Shown here piece by piece: positions 1 through 9,013 of a stretch of 42,336 nt of DNA (position 1 is the first letter of the stretch; each line of letters starts with the position of its first letter). Made by a program: the position numbers and the translations under genes. Below the pieces are notes generated by a model, which saw nothing but the letters and a program-made list of their open reading frames with translations, searched no databases and was not told the origin of the DNA. This DNA is from Acidobacteriota bacterium (lineage in GTDB: Bacteria > Acidobacteriota > Terriglobia > Acidiferrales > UBA7541): NCBI GenBank assembly GCA_003224175.1, contig QHYQ01000173.1, forward strand, positions 1 through 42,336, in the 5' to 3' direction.

Positions 1-621
1 GGCGGAGTGAATCCTGCCGCCATCGAGCGCATGGTGCTGATGAAAGGCGGCTGGGGCAAAGTCGTCTGGATGCCCACGTTTGACAACGAAAACCAGGTCA
101 AGGCCAGCAAAGAAACCCGGCCGTTCGTCTCCGTCTCTAAAAACGGCAAACTGCTACCGGAAGTCGAGGAAGTCATCCGCCTGGTGGCCAAACACCAATT
201 GACGCTGGAAACCGGCCACTCCTCGGCCGAAGACGGCCTCTTGATCGTGCACGCGGCGCGACAAGCCGGAGTGCAGCACGTCGTGGTCACTCACGCCATG
301 GCCGATCCCATTCGCATGACGATTCCACAAATGCAGCAGGCCGCCCGCGAAGGCGCTTACATCGAATTCGTCTATGGTGCGACCCTCCCACCGAATAACG
401 GCACGCTCGCCGTGGTGACCATGAGCGATTACGCCAAGGCGATTCGCGCCGTGGGGCCGCAATTTTGCATTCTATCCAGCGATCTCGGCCAGCCGGGACG
501 TCTGCTGCACCCCGACGGTTTGGCGCAATTCTTCCAGGCGTTGCGCAAAGAGGGAATCTCGCAGGCGGACGTCGACCTGATGTCCAAAACGAATCCAGCC
601 CGGGCCCTCGGACTTCAATAG
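1..621 (+). CDS. Amidohydrolase-like protein (DUF6282-type), C-terminal part
   Basis: The reading frame is open from the window edge, so the N-terminus is missing; a GTG at 7 is only an internal candidate. The visible 200 or so residues resemble the second half of a metal-dependent TIM-barrel hydrolase. A GHSS histidine lies near residue 70, VVVTHAM near residue 95, an SSDLGQ aspartate near residue 160, and the protein ends on the NPARALGL helix typical of amidohydrolases. In that superfamily these His and Asp residues bind metal and activate water. I infer a hydrolase of the uncharacterised DUF6282 type; the substrate is unknown. A secreted sugar-lactonase-like gene follows on the same strand about 200 bp downstream, with no sign of tight coupling. 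Confidence 0.6.
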   Translation, partial: GGVNPAAIERMVLMKGGWGKVVWMPTFDNENQVKASKETRPFVSVSKNGKLLPEVEEVIRLVAKHQLTLETGHSSAEDGLLIVHAARQAGVQHVVVTHAMADPIRMTIPQMQQAAREGAYIEFVYGATLPPNNGTLAVVTMSDYAKAIRAVGPQFCILSSDLGQPGRLLHPDGLAQFFQALRKEGISQADVDLMSKTNPARALGLQ

Positions 622-817
622 AGAAAAAAATGGATGGCGAGGAGGGCCTTCGTCCCAGCGCGGGCCACAAACCCAGCTGCGCGGAAACTGGGAGTCACCT
701 TCCGCGTGCGGCCTCTTCGCATGGCACTTATTTGTTCCCTGCGAAGGGCCTCAGGTGTATAAGTGTGCCCATTCGGCTCGGTCACATGAAAATCTCAGGT
801 TAGAACGGAAAGTCCTG

Positions 818-1819
818 ATGAAACATTCTACGATCCTGCTCGCGATCTTAGTCAGCTTCACAGCATTGTCAATGGTGGGCCAGCAGGCGGAAGTGGGAAG
901 TATCGTCCGCCATGACCCGGCGATCGATAAACTCGTGTCGCCGGGCACGAAAATTGAAAAGTTGCATGGCGGGTTCGGCTTTATTGAAGGACCCGTATGG
1001 GTGAGAAGCGGATCGTACTTGTTGTTCAGCGATCTCCCGAGCAACGCGATTATGAAGTGGAGCCCAGACGGCACCGTTTCCGTTTTCCGCAAGGCGATAT
1101 TTTCAGGCAGCTATCCCGATGGAGTACAGATCGGAAGCAACGGCCTTACCCTCGATAAGCAAGGGCGTTTGATTGCCGCAGAACACGGGAATCGCCGGGT
1201 TAGCCGAATGGAGAAAGATGGGACGATCACCGTCCTCGCCGAGCGCTACGAAGGAAAGCGGTTGAACAGCCCCAATGACCTCGTTTGCAAAAGTAATGGT
1301 GACATTTACTTCACCGATCCCCCGGGGCTTTATCGAACGTATCCCGACGTTCCAGACGCTCCCAAGAGAGAATTGGATTTTGCCGGGGTATACCGTGTGT
1401 CTGCGCCGGGAAAAGTGGAATTGGTAACCAAGGAAGTTCCCTACCCCAACGGTCTCGCTTTTTCGGCGGATGAAAAACATTTGTACATTGCAAGCACGCG
1501 CCCGGACAAGTTCTGGATGGTCTATAACGTCGAAACAGACGGCAGCTTGAGTCACGGTAGAAAGTTTTTCGACGCAACGAACATTCCGGGCGAGGGCGTG
1601 CCGGACGGGATGAAAGTCGACCGCGCCGGGAACATTTACGCCACCGGGCCAGCGGGAGTCATGATTTTTACGCCCGATGCGAAGCTCCTGGGCGCAATCC
1701 AGTTGCCGGAGATACCCGCGAATCTGAATTGGGGCGACGCGGACGGCAAAGCCCTGTACATCACAGCTCGAACCAGCCTCTATCGTATCCGCATGAACGT
1801 CGCAGGAGTGAGACCTTAG
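818..1819 (+). CDS. Secreted SMP-30/gluconolactonase-like beta-propeller
   Basis: About 333 residues. I chose the ATG at 818 because it begins a Sec signal peptide (MKHSTILLAILVSF, ending near GQQAE); the in-frame ATG at 755 would add 21 unrelated residues. Family landmarks in order are the metal-site Glu in FIEGPVW, NSPNDL, YPNGLAFS and PDGMKVD, with YITARTSLYRI near the end. Members of the SGL family are six-bladed propellers that bind a divalent metal through Glu, Asn and Asp and hydrolyse lactones; secreted versions are common in Acidobacteriota and planctomycetes. All metal-binding positions appear present, so an active periplasmic lactonase is plausible. The actual substrate cannot be told. 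The gene converges on the SDR gene 54 bp downstream. Confidence 0.85.
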   Translation: MKHSTILLAILVSFTALSMVGQQAEVGSIVRHDPAIDKLVSPGTKIEKLHGGFGFIEGPVWVRSGSYLLFSDLPSNAIMKWSPDGTVSVFRKAIFSGSYPDGVQIGSNGLTLDKQGRLIAAEHGNRRVSRMEKDGTITVLAERYEGKRLNSPNDLVCKSNGDIYFTDPPGLYRTYPDVPDAPKRELDFAGVYRVSAPGKVELVTKEVPYPNGLAFSADEKHLYIASTRPDKFWMVYNVETDGSLSHGRKFFDATNIPGEGVPDGMKVDRAGNIYATGPAGVMIFTPDAKLLGAIQLPEIPANLNWGDADGKALYITARTSLYRIRMNVAGVRP

Positions 1820-1873
1820 ATTGCGCGCGCTGTGCTGAAGACTATGAGCTTCGTTTGCGTGCTTGCCCTGGGG

Positions 1874-2665
1874 TTAGCGGGCGGTCCAGCCGCCATCGAC
1901 TGCCAAGCTCGTGCCTGTGATCAGGGACGCCGCCGGAGACGCCAGGAAGACGATGGCGCCGGTGACCTCATCCATGCGCCCGATGCGCCCGAGCGGAATT
2001 CGGCTGATGACCCAATTGCGGAATTCAGGGTCCGCAAAGAAGGAAGCGGTCATGGGCGTTTCGAGAAACGTGGGAGCGATGGCGTTCACGCGGATGTTTT
2101 CAGGCGCGAGTTCGACGGCCATGGCTTTGGTTAAACCTTCGATCGCATGCTTGGCCATGCAGTACACAGTGCGCCGCTCTGCGCCGACCCGCCCCATTTG
2201 GGAGGTCACGTGAATGATGCTGCCGCCTTGCTTGCGGCGATCCGGATGCTGGAGCATTTTTCGTACGGCAGCCTGCGAGACTAGGAATGCGGCGCGGACA
2301 TTGAGGGAGATCATATCGTCCAAGTGAGCTTCGGAGACATCCACGAAGGGTTCGGGAATATTCATTCCAGCGTTATTCAGCAAGATGTCTAGCCGCTCGA
2401 TGCTAGCGAGGGCGGAACGCACTTGCTCAGGCTTGGTCACATCGCAAGCGATTACGCGCGTCCGGCCTCCCGCGTCCGTGATGGGCTTGGCAACCTGTTC
2501 GAGCTCGCTGCGCGTTCTGCTAAGTAAAACCACCTCCGCCCCGGCTTGGGCGAGAGCCAGCGTTCCCGCTGCGCCGATGCCGCGGCCCGCTCCTGTGATC
2601 AGTGCGACACGGCCATCGAGTCGGAAACCCGGAGGGATCGTTGCAGCTTCGGGCGTGGATTTTAT
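1874..2665 (-). CDS. SDR family NAD(P)-dependent oxidoreductase, apparent AUA start
   Basis: A classical short-chain dehydrogenase of about 263 residues. It has a TGAGRGIG nucleotide-binding loop near residues 24-31, LLNNAGMN, a catalytic Ser in VTSQMG, a YCMAK active-site Tyr/Lys and the C-terminal DGGW motif. Start choice is the odd part. The upstream hisD gene ends TAA at 2664-2662, and the frame here reads ATA at 2665-2663, giving an ATAA overlap where ATGA-type coupling would be normal. GGGAG lies at 2677-2673, seven bases upstream. The nearest ATG (2818) would create a 157-bp overlap with hisD and add about 51 residues that look like hisD read out of frame. I therefore place the start at the ATA. 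Likely role: oxidoreduction of an alcohol or ketone together with the neighbouring hisD-type enzyme. The substrate is unknown. Confidence 0.85.
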   Translation of the reverse strand: MKSTPEAATIPPGFRLDGRVALITGAGRGIGAAGTLALAQAGAEVVLLSRTRSELEQVAKPITDAGGRTRVIACDVTKPEQVRSALASIERLDILLNNAGMNIPEPFVDVSEAHLDDMISLNVRAAFLVSQAAVRKMLQHPDRRKQGGSIIHVTSQMGRVGAERRTVYCMAKHAIEGLTKAMAVELAPENIRVNAIAPTFLETPMTASFFADPEFRNWVISRIPLGRIGRMDEVTGAIVFLASPAASLITGTSLAVDGGWTAR

Positions 2666-3975
2666 CGCGAGTCTCCCGAACTGGTTCCGACACCGACCTT
2701 GGGTTTGCCGTAGCGGCGGAGCCGAATATCGGCCTGTTCTTTGTGGGCCCAAAATCTTTCGATCGCGCAGAGACGCGAACAATACTCTCCGATGCGTACA
2801 CTCGCTTCTTCGGTGCACTGCTGGTACGTGACGGTTTTCATGAATTTGCCGACCCAGAGTCCGCCCGTGTAGCGGGCCGCGCGGCGCGTGGGAAGCGTAT
2901 GGTTTGTGCCGATCACTTTGTCGCCATAGGCAACGTTCGTCTCGGGACCAAGAAACAGAGAGCCGTAGTTGCGCATATGTTCGAGGAAGTAACGCGGTTT
3001 GCGGGTCATAATCTCGACGTGCTCGTAAGCGAGCCGGTCGGCTTCCTGGACCGCCTCGGCCAGATCGGCCACCAAAATAATCTGGCCATAATCGCGCCAG
3101 GAGACAGAGGCGATCTCCGCGGTGGGAAGAGTTTTGAGCTGGCGTTCGATTTCCGCCGGCAGGGATCGCGCCAGAGCCTCCGACGTTGTGATCAGGGCCG
3201 CGGGCGAAGTAGGGCCATGCTCGGCTTGGCCAAGCAGGTCCGCGGCCACAAACTCCACGTCTGCTGAATCGTCCGCAACGACAAGGATTTCGGTTGGGCC
3301 CGCGAGCAGATCAATTCCTACTTGGCCGAAGAGCTGGCGCTTCGCCTCGGCGACATAGGCATTGCCCGCGCCGACCAGCATATCCACGGGGGCGATCGTT
3401 TCGGTGCCGAGCGCCATAGCAGCTACGGCTTGGACGCCGCCGAGGATATGAATCTCATCCGCTCCAGCCAGCACCATGGCCGCCACCGTCTCCGGGTGGG
3501 GCTTTCCGCCGGTAGGCGGGGTACAGGCAATAACACGCTGTACGCCGGCCACCTTGGCGGTGACGATGGTCATATGCGACGACGCAACCATCGGATAGCG
3601 CCCGCCCGGGATGTAACATCCCACGCTATTCACGGGAATGTTGCGATGGCCGAGGCGTACGCCGGGCAACGTCTCCACTTCGATGTCTTGCAGCGCAGCC
3701 TTTTGGTGTTCGGCAAAATTCCGGATTTGCGCCTGTGCAAATTCGATGTCTTCGATGGTTCGCGGCGAAACGGAAGCGACTAGCGCATCGATTTCGCTCT
3801 GTGACAGCCGGAAGGTCGCCGGTGACCAGCCGTCGAACTTTGCCGAGAGTTCCCGGACGGCTTTATCGCCCCGCGCCTTCACATCAGCGATAAATTCGGC
3901 GACGGTCTCTTGAACCTTGGCGTTTGCCGCCTCCATGGCCGCCGCCGGAATGCCGGTTTTCAGATACGTTGCCAT
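2662..3975 (-). CDS. Histidinol dehydrogenase family protein, probably a catabolic paralogue
   Basis: A 437-residue zinc-dependent NAD dehydrogenase. By spacing against the E. coli HisD residues I remember, the zinc ligands correspond to Q250, H253, D352 and H411 and the catalytic pair to E318-H319, all present. Other family blocks are [34 protein letters not shown] and [17 protein letters not shown]. The start at 3975 has GGGAG six bases upstream. HisD oxidises histidinol to histidine in two steps, but no other his gene is nearby. The gene is translationally coupled to an SDR, a pairing also seen for HisD-like sulfopropanediol dehydrogenase (HpsN). I infer a catabolic alcohol dehydrogenase rather than the biosynthetic enzyme, without strong proof. 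The gene is intact. Confidence 0.85.
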   Translation of the reverse strand: MATYLKTGIPAAAMEAANAKVQETVAEFIADVKARGDKAVRELSAKFDGWSPATFRLSQSEIDALVASVSPRTIEDIEFAQAQIRNFAEHQKAALQDIEVETLPGVRLGHRNIPVNSVGCYIPGGRYPMVASSHMTIVTAKVAGVQRVIACTPPTGGKPHPETVAAMVLAGADEIHILGGVQAVAAMALGTETIAPVDMLVGAGNAYVAEAKRQLFGQVGIDLLAGPTEILVVADDSADVEFVAADLLGQAEHGPTSPAALITTSEALARSLPAEIERQLKTLPTAEIASVSWRDYGQIILVADLAEAVQEADRLAYEHVEIMTRKPRYFLEHMRNYGSLFLGPETNVAYGDKVIGTNHTLPTRRAARYTGGLWVGKFMKTVTYQQCTEEASVRIGEYCSRLCAIERFWAHKEQADIRLRRYGKPKVGVGTSSGDSR

Positions 3976-3990
3976 GCTTGCTCCCTGATT

Positions 3991-4875
3991 TTATTTGCTG
4001 TCCTTATCGCTCGCAGGGTCACCGATAAATTTGTTGTACTCCGCAAGCTCCGCAGGCGAGCACATCATCTCCGTGACATCGAAATGCGTCGATTGCAGCT
4101 TGAAGGGCAGCTTATTGAGAGCGATCCAAGGTTTCGTATACATCGCCGGATCGTTAATCGTTACCGTGAGTTCTAACGTATTGGAGTCCACACGGTGGAA
4201 GCGCTCCTCGACGCGCAGGTCAGGACTGTGTGGACGCCCCGCCCTGTCCACCCATACTTCGTCATTGATGCAGCAGGTCTGCACGACGAACGTATAGTCG
4301 TCCTCCCATTTGCCGATCGAATATCCAAACCACCTGGGTGCGGGATCCTTAGGGAAATCTCGCCCGTCCGTCCAGATGGCGCGCCATACTTTTCCATACT
4401 CATAAAGGACCATGACGCTGGCAGGCGTTTGAAGAATTTGCGTGGTCCTTAGCTCATAGAGGTCTTCGCGGGGAAGTCCCTGCGGATTACAGGTAACGAC
4501 GGGATCATTGGTGTCACCGGGAAGAACGCTTCTAACTCCATTGCTGGGCTTCGTGAGGTTGAGCGCCGCCAAGCCCGCAGGGGTATAGGGTAATTTATGT
4601 TCCGGTTTACCGTCTTCGGGCATCGCTGCCGCACCCATTGCCTGAATTCCGCCGCCGCCGGGATCCCAGATGCCAAAGATGTCATGACGTGGAGCGGAAG
4701 CCGCCGACTTATTAGCAGTCTGAGCAGCAGGCTGGCCCGTCCAGCCGTCAACGGTACCGAGGTAGCTGCTGGTTTGGGAGTTTTGATTGGTTTGTGTCGT
4801 CTGGGCGCACACAAGCGTGGAGGACGTCAGCGCCGCGACACAGGCAAACGTCGCGCGCAACAGACCTGTTAGCAT
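3991..4875 (-). CDS. Uncharacterised secreted protein
   Basis: About 294 residues. The start at 4875 is chosen because AAGGAG precedes it by six bases and it opens a Sec signal peptide (MLTGLLRATFACVAALTSSTLVCAQ). The mature part begins with a low-complexity Thr/Gln/Asn/Ser stretch, then a compact domain with DIFGIWDPGGGG, a Gly/Ala run, a WRAIWTDGRDFP segment, a CCINDEVWVDRAGRPHS segment and a C-terminal basic/Cys region. I recognise no catalytic motif. The WTDGR...GxSxGxWEDD...VVQT pattern is reminiscent of a lipocalin-like secreted family abundant in Acidobacteria, but this is weak. It is 15 bp upstream of hisD on the same strand, so it is probably the first gene of an operon with hisD and the SDR. 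Confidence 0.7.
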   Translation of the reverse strand: MLTGLLRATFACVAALTSSTLVCAQTTQTNQNSQTSSYLGTVDGWTGQPAAQTANKSAASAPRHDIFGIWDPGGGGIQAMGAAAMPEDGKPEHKLPYTPAGLAALNLTKPSNGVRSVLPGDTNDPVVTCNPQGLPREDLYELRTTQILQTPASVMVLYEYGKVWRAIWTDGRDFPKDPAPRWFGYSIGKWEDDYTFVVQTCCINDEVWVDRAGRPHSPDLRVEERFHRVDSNTLELTVTINDPAMYTKPWIALNKLPFKLQSTHFDVTEMMCSPAELAEYNKFIGDPASDKDSK

Positions 4876-5044
4876 GGCCGGCTCCTTCCGAATCCAGGCG
4901 CGGATTCTAATCATGTCCCATCGGTTTCCACAAGTGATTGTAACCTTTCGCCAGTTGAACGGTGGTGGTTCCGATCCGATCGCCATTGACACGCGGCAAC
5001 GTATGGGGGTATACCCAAGCAAATCAATCTGTGGGGGGCTTCCG
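4876..5044. promoter_or_regulatory. Divergent intergenic promoter region
   Basis: This 169-bp gap separates the leftward secreted protein/hisD/SDR group from the rightward molybdenum hydroxylase operon, so promoters for both must lie here. I see no clear -35/-10 pair or strong palindrome. The end of the gap holds a GTGGGGGG purine tract just before the ATG at 5045, which can act as its ribosome-binding site. Confidence 0.4.
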
Positions 5045-5689
5045 ATGGCAGATCACGATATAGCGAACCCCGGTACGTCAGCTCCACTTCTTGTTTCAAG
5101 GCGGGACGTCATTAAGGGCGTCATTGCGGCGGGCGCAGTGTCGTCGGCGAGCTATCTATTCCGGGCGTCGACGGTGTGGGCCCAGACGTCCGCGCCCGGC
5201 GCCGTGGAGCGGCTGGTGACGCTGACCGTCAATGGCCAGCAGCGTCGCGTCGACGTGATGAAGCAAGAGACGCTCCAGACCACCCTGCGTTACAAGCTGG
5301 GTCTGACCGGCACGAAACTTGGATGTGACCGCTCTGAATGCGGCGCTTGCACCGTGCTGATCGACGACGTGCCGCACTATTCTTGCTCGATCCTGACGCA
5401 CACGGTGCGCGGCAAGAATATCGTGACGATTGAAGGGCTGGCCAGCGCGGATGGCAAGCTACACCCGGTACAGCAAGGGGTCATCGACGAACAAGGTTTC
5501 CAGTGCGCGTTTTGCATGTCGGGTTTCGTGATGGCCGCCGTGGGCTACTTAAAGACAAATCCGAACCCCACTCGGGCGGAGCTAGCCCACGGGATTTCCG
5601 GCAATCTGTGCCGGTGCCAGGACTACGACAAGATTCTCAATGCCATGATGCGCGGCGCGGAGAATTTGAGGAGGGCTAACCGTGTCTAA
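5045..5689 (+). CDS. Tat-exported (2Fe-2S)-binding subunit of a xanthine dehydrogenase family enzyme
   Basis: About 214 residues. A twin-arginine signal (SRRDVIKG followed by an Ala-rich hydrophobic stretch to VWAQ) predicts export of the folded complex. The mature protein has the two iron-sulfur modules of the family: a plant-type ferredoxin cluster (CDRSECGAC, then YSC) near residues 95-120, and an all-helical domain with CAFCMSGF and NLCRCQDY. The start at 5045 follows a GGGG tract. It overlaps the next gene by 8 bp. Periplasmic aldehyde oxidoreductases such as PaoA have the same Tat-signal small subunit. I infer a periplasmic molybdenum hydroxylase acting on aldehydes or heterocycles. Confidence 0.9.
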   Translation: MADHDIANPGTSAPLLVSRRDVIKGVIAAGAVSSASYLFRASTVWAQTSAPGAVERLVTLTVNGQQRRVDVMKQETLQTTLRYKLGLTGTKLGCDRSECGACTVLIDDVPHYSCSILTHTVRGKNIVTIEGLASADGKLHPVQQGVIDEQGFQCAFCMSGFVMAAVGYLKTNPNPTRAELAHGISGNLCRCQDYDKILNAMMRGAENLRRANRV

Positions 5690-7940
5690 CAATGTGCCGG
5701 CGACGAAGTACAGACTGATCGGGAAGAACTACACGACTCCTGACCTCCTCGCCAAGGTGACAGGGAGGTCGAAATACGCGGAGGACTATCGCGCGGACGG
5801 CATGCTCTTCTGCAAACTGCTGCTGAGCCCGATGCCGCACGCCCGCGTCAGGAGCATCGATGCGCGCGCGGCACTGGCGATGCCCGGCGTCAAGGCGATC
5901 CTGACCGCAGATGAACTGCCCCCTCCGGCCGACAGCATCAATGACAACGGTACAGTGATCTTGGCGAACAAGCGGGGAGATCGCGGGCTCACCATGGAGC
6001 CGCTGTTCCAGGGCGATCCGATCCTCGCCGTGGCCGCGGTCGATGAGGTCACTGCCGCGGACGCCATCGAAAAGATTCGCTTGGACCTCGAGCCGCTGCC
6101 ATTTGTGGTGGATCCGCTGGTAAGCCTGCGGCCGGGCGGGCCGAACGCAAGAACCGACGGCAACGTCTGGGTGCGGGGCCCTCAACCGCCTCCTACACCG
6201 GGCCGACCGCCCGCTGTGGTCCCGCCGGACGTCGCGGTGCTCAAGTGGACCGAAGCAGATTTCACGGAGGCCAAAGAGGGTCGCCTGCCTATGGGCAAGG
6301 CGACCGATGAATGGACGGTTGGCGATCTCGACGCCGGCTTTAGGAACGCAGCGCTCGTTATGGACGAGACGTTTGTCACTCCTAATTCGAGCCACCAGTG
6401 CTTGGAAACGCGCACGGCTATGGCCTACTGGCAGAACGGCAAAGTCTTCGTTCACAGCGGTGCGCAGAGCACCGCCCAGGCCGTCCCAGCCATCGCGCGA
6501 TGGCTGGGCATCAGTCCCGACAATGTTGTTTTCATCAGTGAATACACGGGCGGCGGGTTCGGCAGCAAAATAACAGGAGCCATCTCGCTGATTATCCCCG
6601 CGCTGCTCTCTAAAAAAGCGAATGCGCCCGTCATGATGCGCATCAGCCGCGAGGAGGAGCATTACATCGGTCGCGGGCGTCCAGGCTTCCACGGCCGCAT
6701 GAAGGTCGGGTTTTCCAAGGACGGCAGGATCACAGCTCTGGACATGTTCGTGATCTGCGACAACGGCCCGTACGACCAAGTGGGCGATGCCGCTTCGTCG
6801 GGCCGCATCGTTTCGCTGCTTTACCAGCCTCTGGCTATGCGCTGGCGCGCGGTCACGGTCCTCACGAACACGCCGCCGCGCAGCGCGCAGAGTTCGCCGG
6901 GAGGCATGCAGGGAATCACGCTCATGGAGCCGCTAATGGCGAAGGCCGCGCGCAAGCTCGGGATCGATCAAGTCGCCATCCGGCGCATCAATGCCCCCGA
7001 GGGCAAGGCGAAATTCGGACCGCTGATCGCCGGCAAGCAAGCCTAGGAGCTAGTGGGCGTGCCTTGGGAAAAGTGTGAGATCACATGGGGCAATTCGGCG
7101 AGGAACCTACCGTGGGCTTGTCCCTCTGGCGGCAGCCAAACGACCCATGCGATGACGCGCGCCGCCCATGCCGTGGCCATGGACGCCAGGAAAAAGCTGC
7201 AGGAGATTGCGGCAAAGGATCTTGGCGGCAAACCCGAGGATTACGAAGTGGCGAACGAGCGCGTCTTCCGTCGGGGCGGCGGTCCAGGAATGAGTTTGGC
7301 CCAAGCGGCAAAGCGGGCTATCCAACTCGGAGGCACCTACGACGGCCACGAGCTGCCCAAGGACATCAATAAATTTACTGTCGCCTCGGCCACGGCGCTC
7401 TCCGGACAGGGCCTGTTGGCAGTGGCCAAAGACAGTTACCCGCGCGACGGCGTTACGCACTCCTACGTCGCCACGTTCGCCGAGGTCGAAGTCGACCTGG
7501 AAACGGGTCAGTATCGTATCGTCGATTTCCTCGCATACGCCGACGTCGGCACGGTAATCCATCCGAATGCCTTGGGCGGCCAAATTCTTGGGCGCTCGAT
7601 ACTGGGCATCGGCCACGCCATCGGCCAGAAGTGGGTTTATGACCAGCACTACGGTCTGCCGTTGGCCAAGCGATTCCACCACACCAAGCCCCCGACAATT
7701 CTGGATGTACCGCAAAACATGCAATGGGCGGCGGTAGGCATTCCGGATCCAGAAACGCCGATTGGCGCTCGCGGCATCGGCGAGCCGCCCGTTGGCGGCG
7801 GTTGCGCCGCGATCTTGAACGCCCTATCAGACGCGTTGGGGGATGAGGTTTTCCGGCGCGCGCCGGTGAACGCCGACACGATTCTGGCGTCGCTGGAAGC
7901 GGGCCGGCCGATGCAAGAGCCGTTGACGGCGCACATTTGA
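5682..7940 (+). pseudogene. Molybdopterin-binding large subunit of the same enzyme, with internal deletion and in-frame TAG
   Basis: The N-terminal 454 residues (a/b hammerhead domain from LIGKNYTTPDLLAKVTG, then the first Moco domain with EYTGGGFGSK and SSPGGMQG) end at TAG 7044-7046. Reading continues in the same frame from 7047 as ELVGVPWEKCEITWGN and runs to 7940 with the rest of the family sequence, including GGSQTTHAMTRA and GARGIGEPPVGGG. Relative to the family as I know it, a block of very roughly 80-90 codons is missing exactly at the stop. The stop may have been made by joining the TA of a Tyr codon to the final G of a Glu codon. GTGs at 7053 and 7059 behind GGAG could allow re-initiation, but the lost block is part of the cofactor domain. 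Either the enzyme is dead or the assembly has lost sequence here. Confidence 0.8.
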
Positions 7941-7999
7941 GTCAAACCCTGGGCGCGATGGAATAAGGACACGCGGAGAGAGCGCAGGAGGACGGAAAT

Positions 8000-9013
8000 A
8001 TGGCCGTGATACGTGATGTGATGCCGGCGTTCGAACTCTTTCAACCGGCGACAATCGACGACACCATGCGGTTGCTCGGTCAGTACCGTGAAGATGCCTG
8101 GGTGATGGCGGGTGGTTTGGACACGTTCGACTGGCTGAAGGATCGCATCAAGAGGCCGAAAGTCGTGGTTGACTTAAGCCAGGTCAAAGAACTGAGCGGA
8201 ATCCGCGAGGCAGGCGGTGGCCTGGAGATCGGGGCGACAACCACGCTAACGGAGGTGGTGCGACATCCGATTGTCCGCGAAAAGTACAGCATCCTGTCAA
8301 CGGGCGCGGAAGCGGCGGCCTCGCCGCAAATTCGCAACCAAGGCACGATTGGAGGAAACGTATCGCAAGACACACGCTGCTGGTATTACCGCGCGGGGTG
8401 GCCTTGCTATCGTGCCGGCGGGAACACCTGCTTTGCGGATACGCCGACAGCAATCAACCGCGAGCATGCCATTTTGGGGGCTGATCGTTGTGTGGCGGTG
8501 AACCCGTCCGATTCGGCGCCGGCCTTGATTGCGCTGGATGCCAAGTTTGTGGTGCGCACCCCGAAAGGCGAGCGAGTGGTGGACGCGGAAGACTACTTTA
8601 TCGGCCCGGGTACGGATATCACGCGCATGAACATATTGCGACCGGGGGATCTTCTGACGGCCATCCGTCTGCCCGCGGATTGGGCCGGGACGAAATTCTA
8701 CTTTGAGAAAGTGCGGGATCGAAACGTGTGGGATTTCCCGCTCATGAACGTGGCGTCGGCCATGGTGATCACCGACGGCAAAATTGAACGCATCCGGCTG
8801 GCACTGAACGCCGCGGCGGCTCGGCCGCTACGCCTCGCCGCCGTAGAAGACGCCGTACGCGGCAAAGAACCGAACGCCGCCACCGGCGAAATGGCCGGAC
8901 GGCTGGCCGTGCAGGGCGCGCGAGCGTTGCGGTTCAATGCTTACAAGATTCCGCTGATGAGAAACCTGGTGAAGCGCGCCATAGGCGGCGTGGAGAAGGC
9001 AGCATGGGCTTAA
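8000..9013 (+). CDS. FAD-binding subunit (subunit M) of the xanthine dehydrogenase family enzyme
   Basis: A 337-residue protein of the CoxM/CutM type that carries FAD between the iron-sulfur and molybdenum subunits. The N-terminal FAD domain starts FELFQPATIDDTMRLL, with AGGLDTFDWLK and the double-glycine region SPQIRNQGTIGGNVSQDTRCWYY near residues 110-130, typical of the PaoB/CoxM fold. A C-terminal CO_deh_flav_C-like domain follows with a KVRDRNVWDFPLMNVA block. AGGAGG sits upstream of the ATG at 8000. The next gene starts inside its last codons (10-bp overlap), so expression is coupled. The extra Cys residues near DTRCWYYRAGWPCYRAGGNTC suggest an additional iron-sulfur cluster, as in PaoB-like and 4-hydroxybenzoyl-CoA reductase subunits. 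Confidence 0.9.
   Translation: MAVIRDVMPAFELFQPATIDDTMRLLGQYREDAWVMAGGLDTFDWLKDRIKRPKVVVDLSQVKELSGIREAGGGLEIGATTTLTEVVRHPIVREKYSILSTGAEAAASPQIRNQGTIGGNVSQDTRCWYYRAGWPCYRAGGNTCFADTPTAINREHAILGADRCVAVNPSDSAPALIALDAKFVVRTPKGERVVDAEDYFIGPGTDITRMNILRPGDLLTAIRLPADWAGTKFYFEKVRDRNVWDFPLMNVASAMVITDGKIERIRLALNAAAARPLRLAAVEDAVRGKEPNAATGEMAGRLAVQGARALRFNAYKIPLMRNLVKRAIGGVEKAAWA

Noticed and set aside
2602-3783. Plus-strand frames over hisD (for example 2602-3267)
   Set aside because: hisD keeps all zinc and catalytic residues on the minus strand, which explains the region.
5676-6779. A 367-codon minus-strand frame opposite the molybdopterin subunit
   Set aside because: Composition is His/Arg/Asp-rich without motifs, as expected from the antisense of a high-G+C gene.
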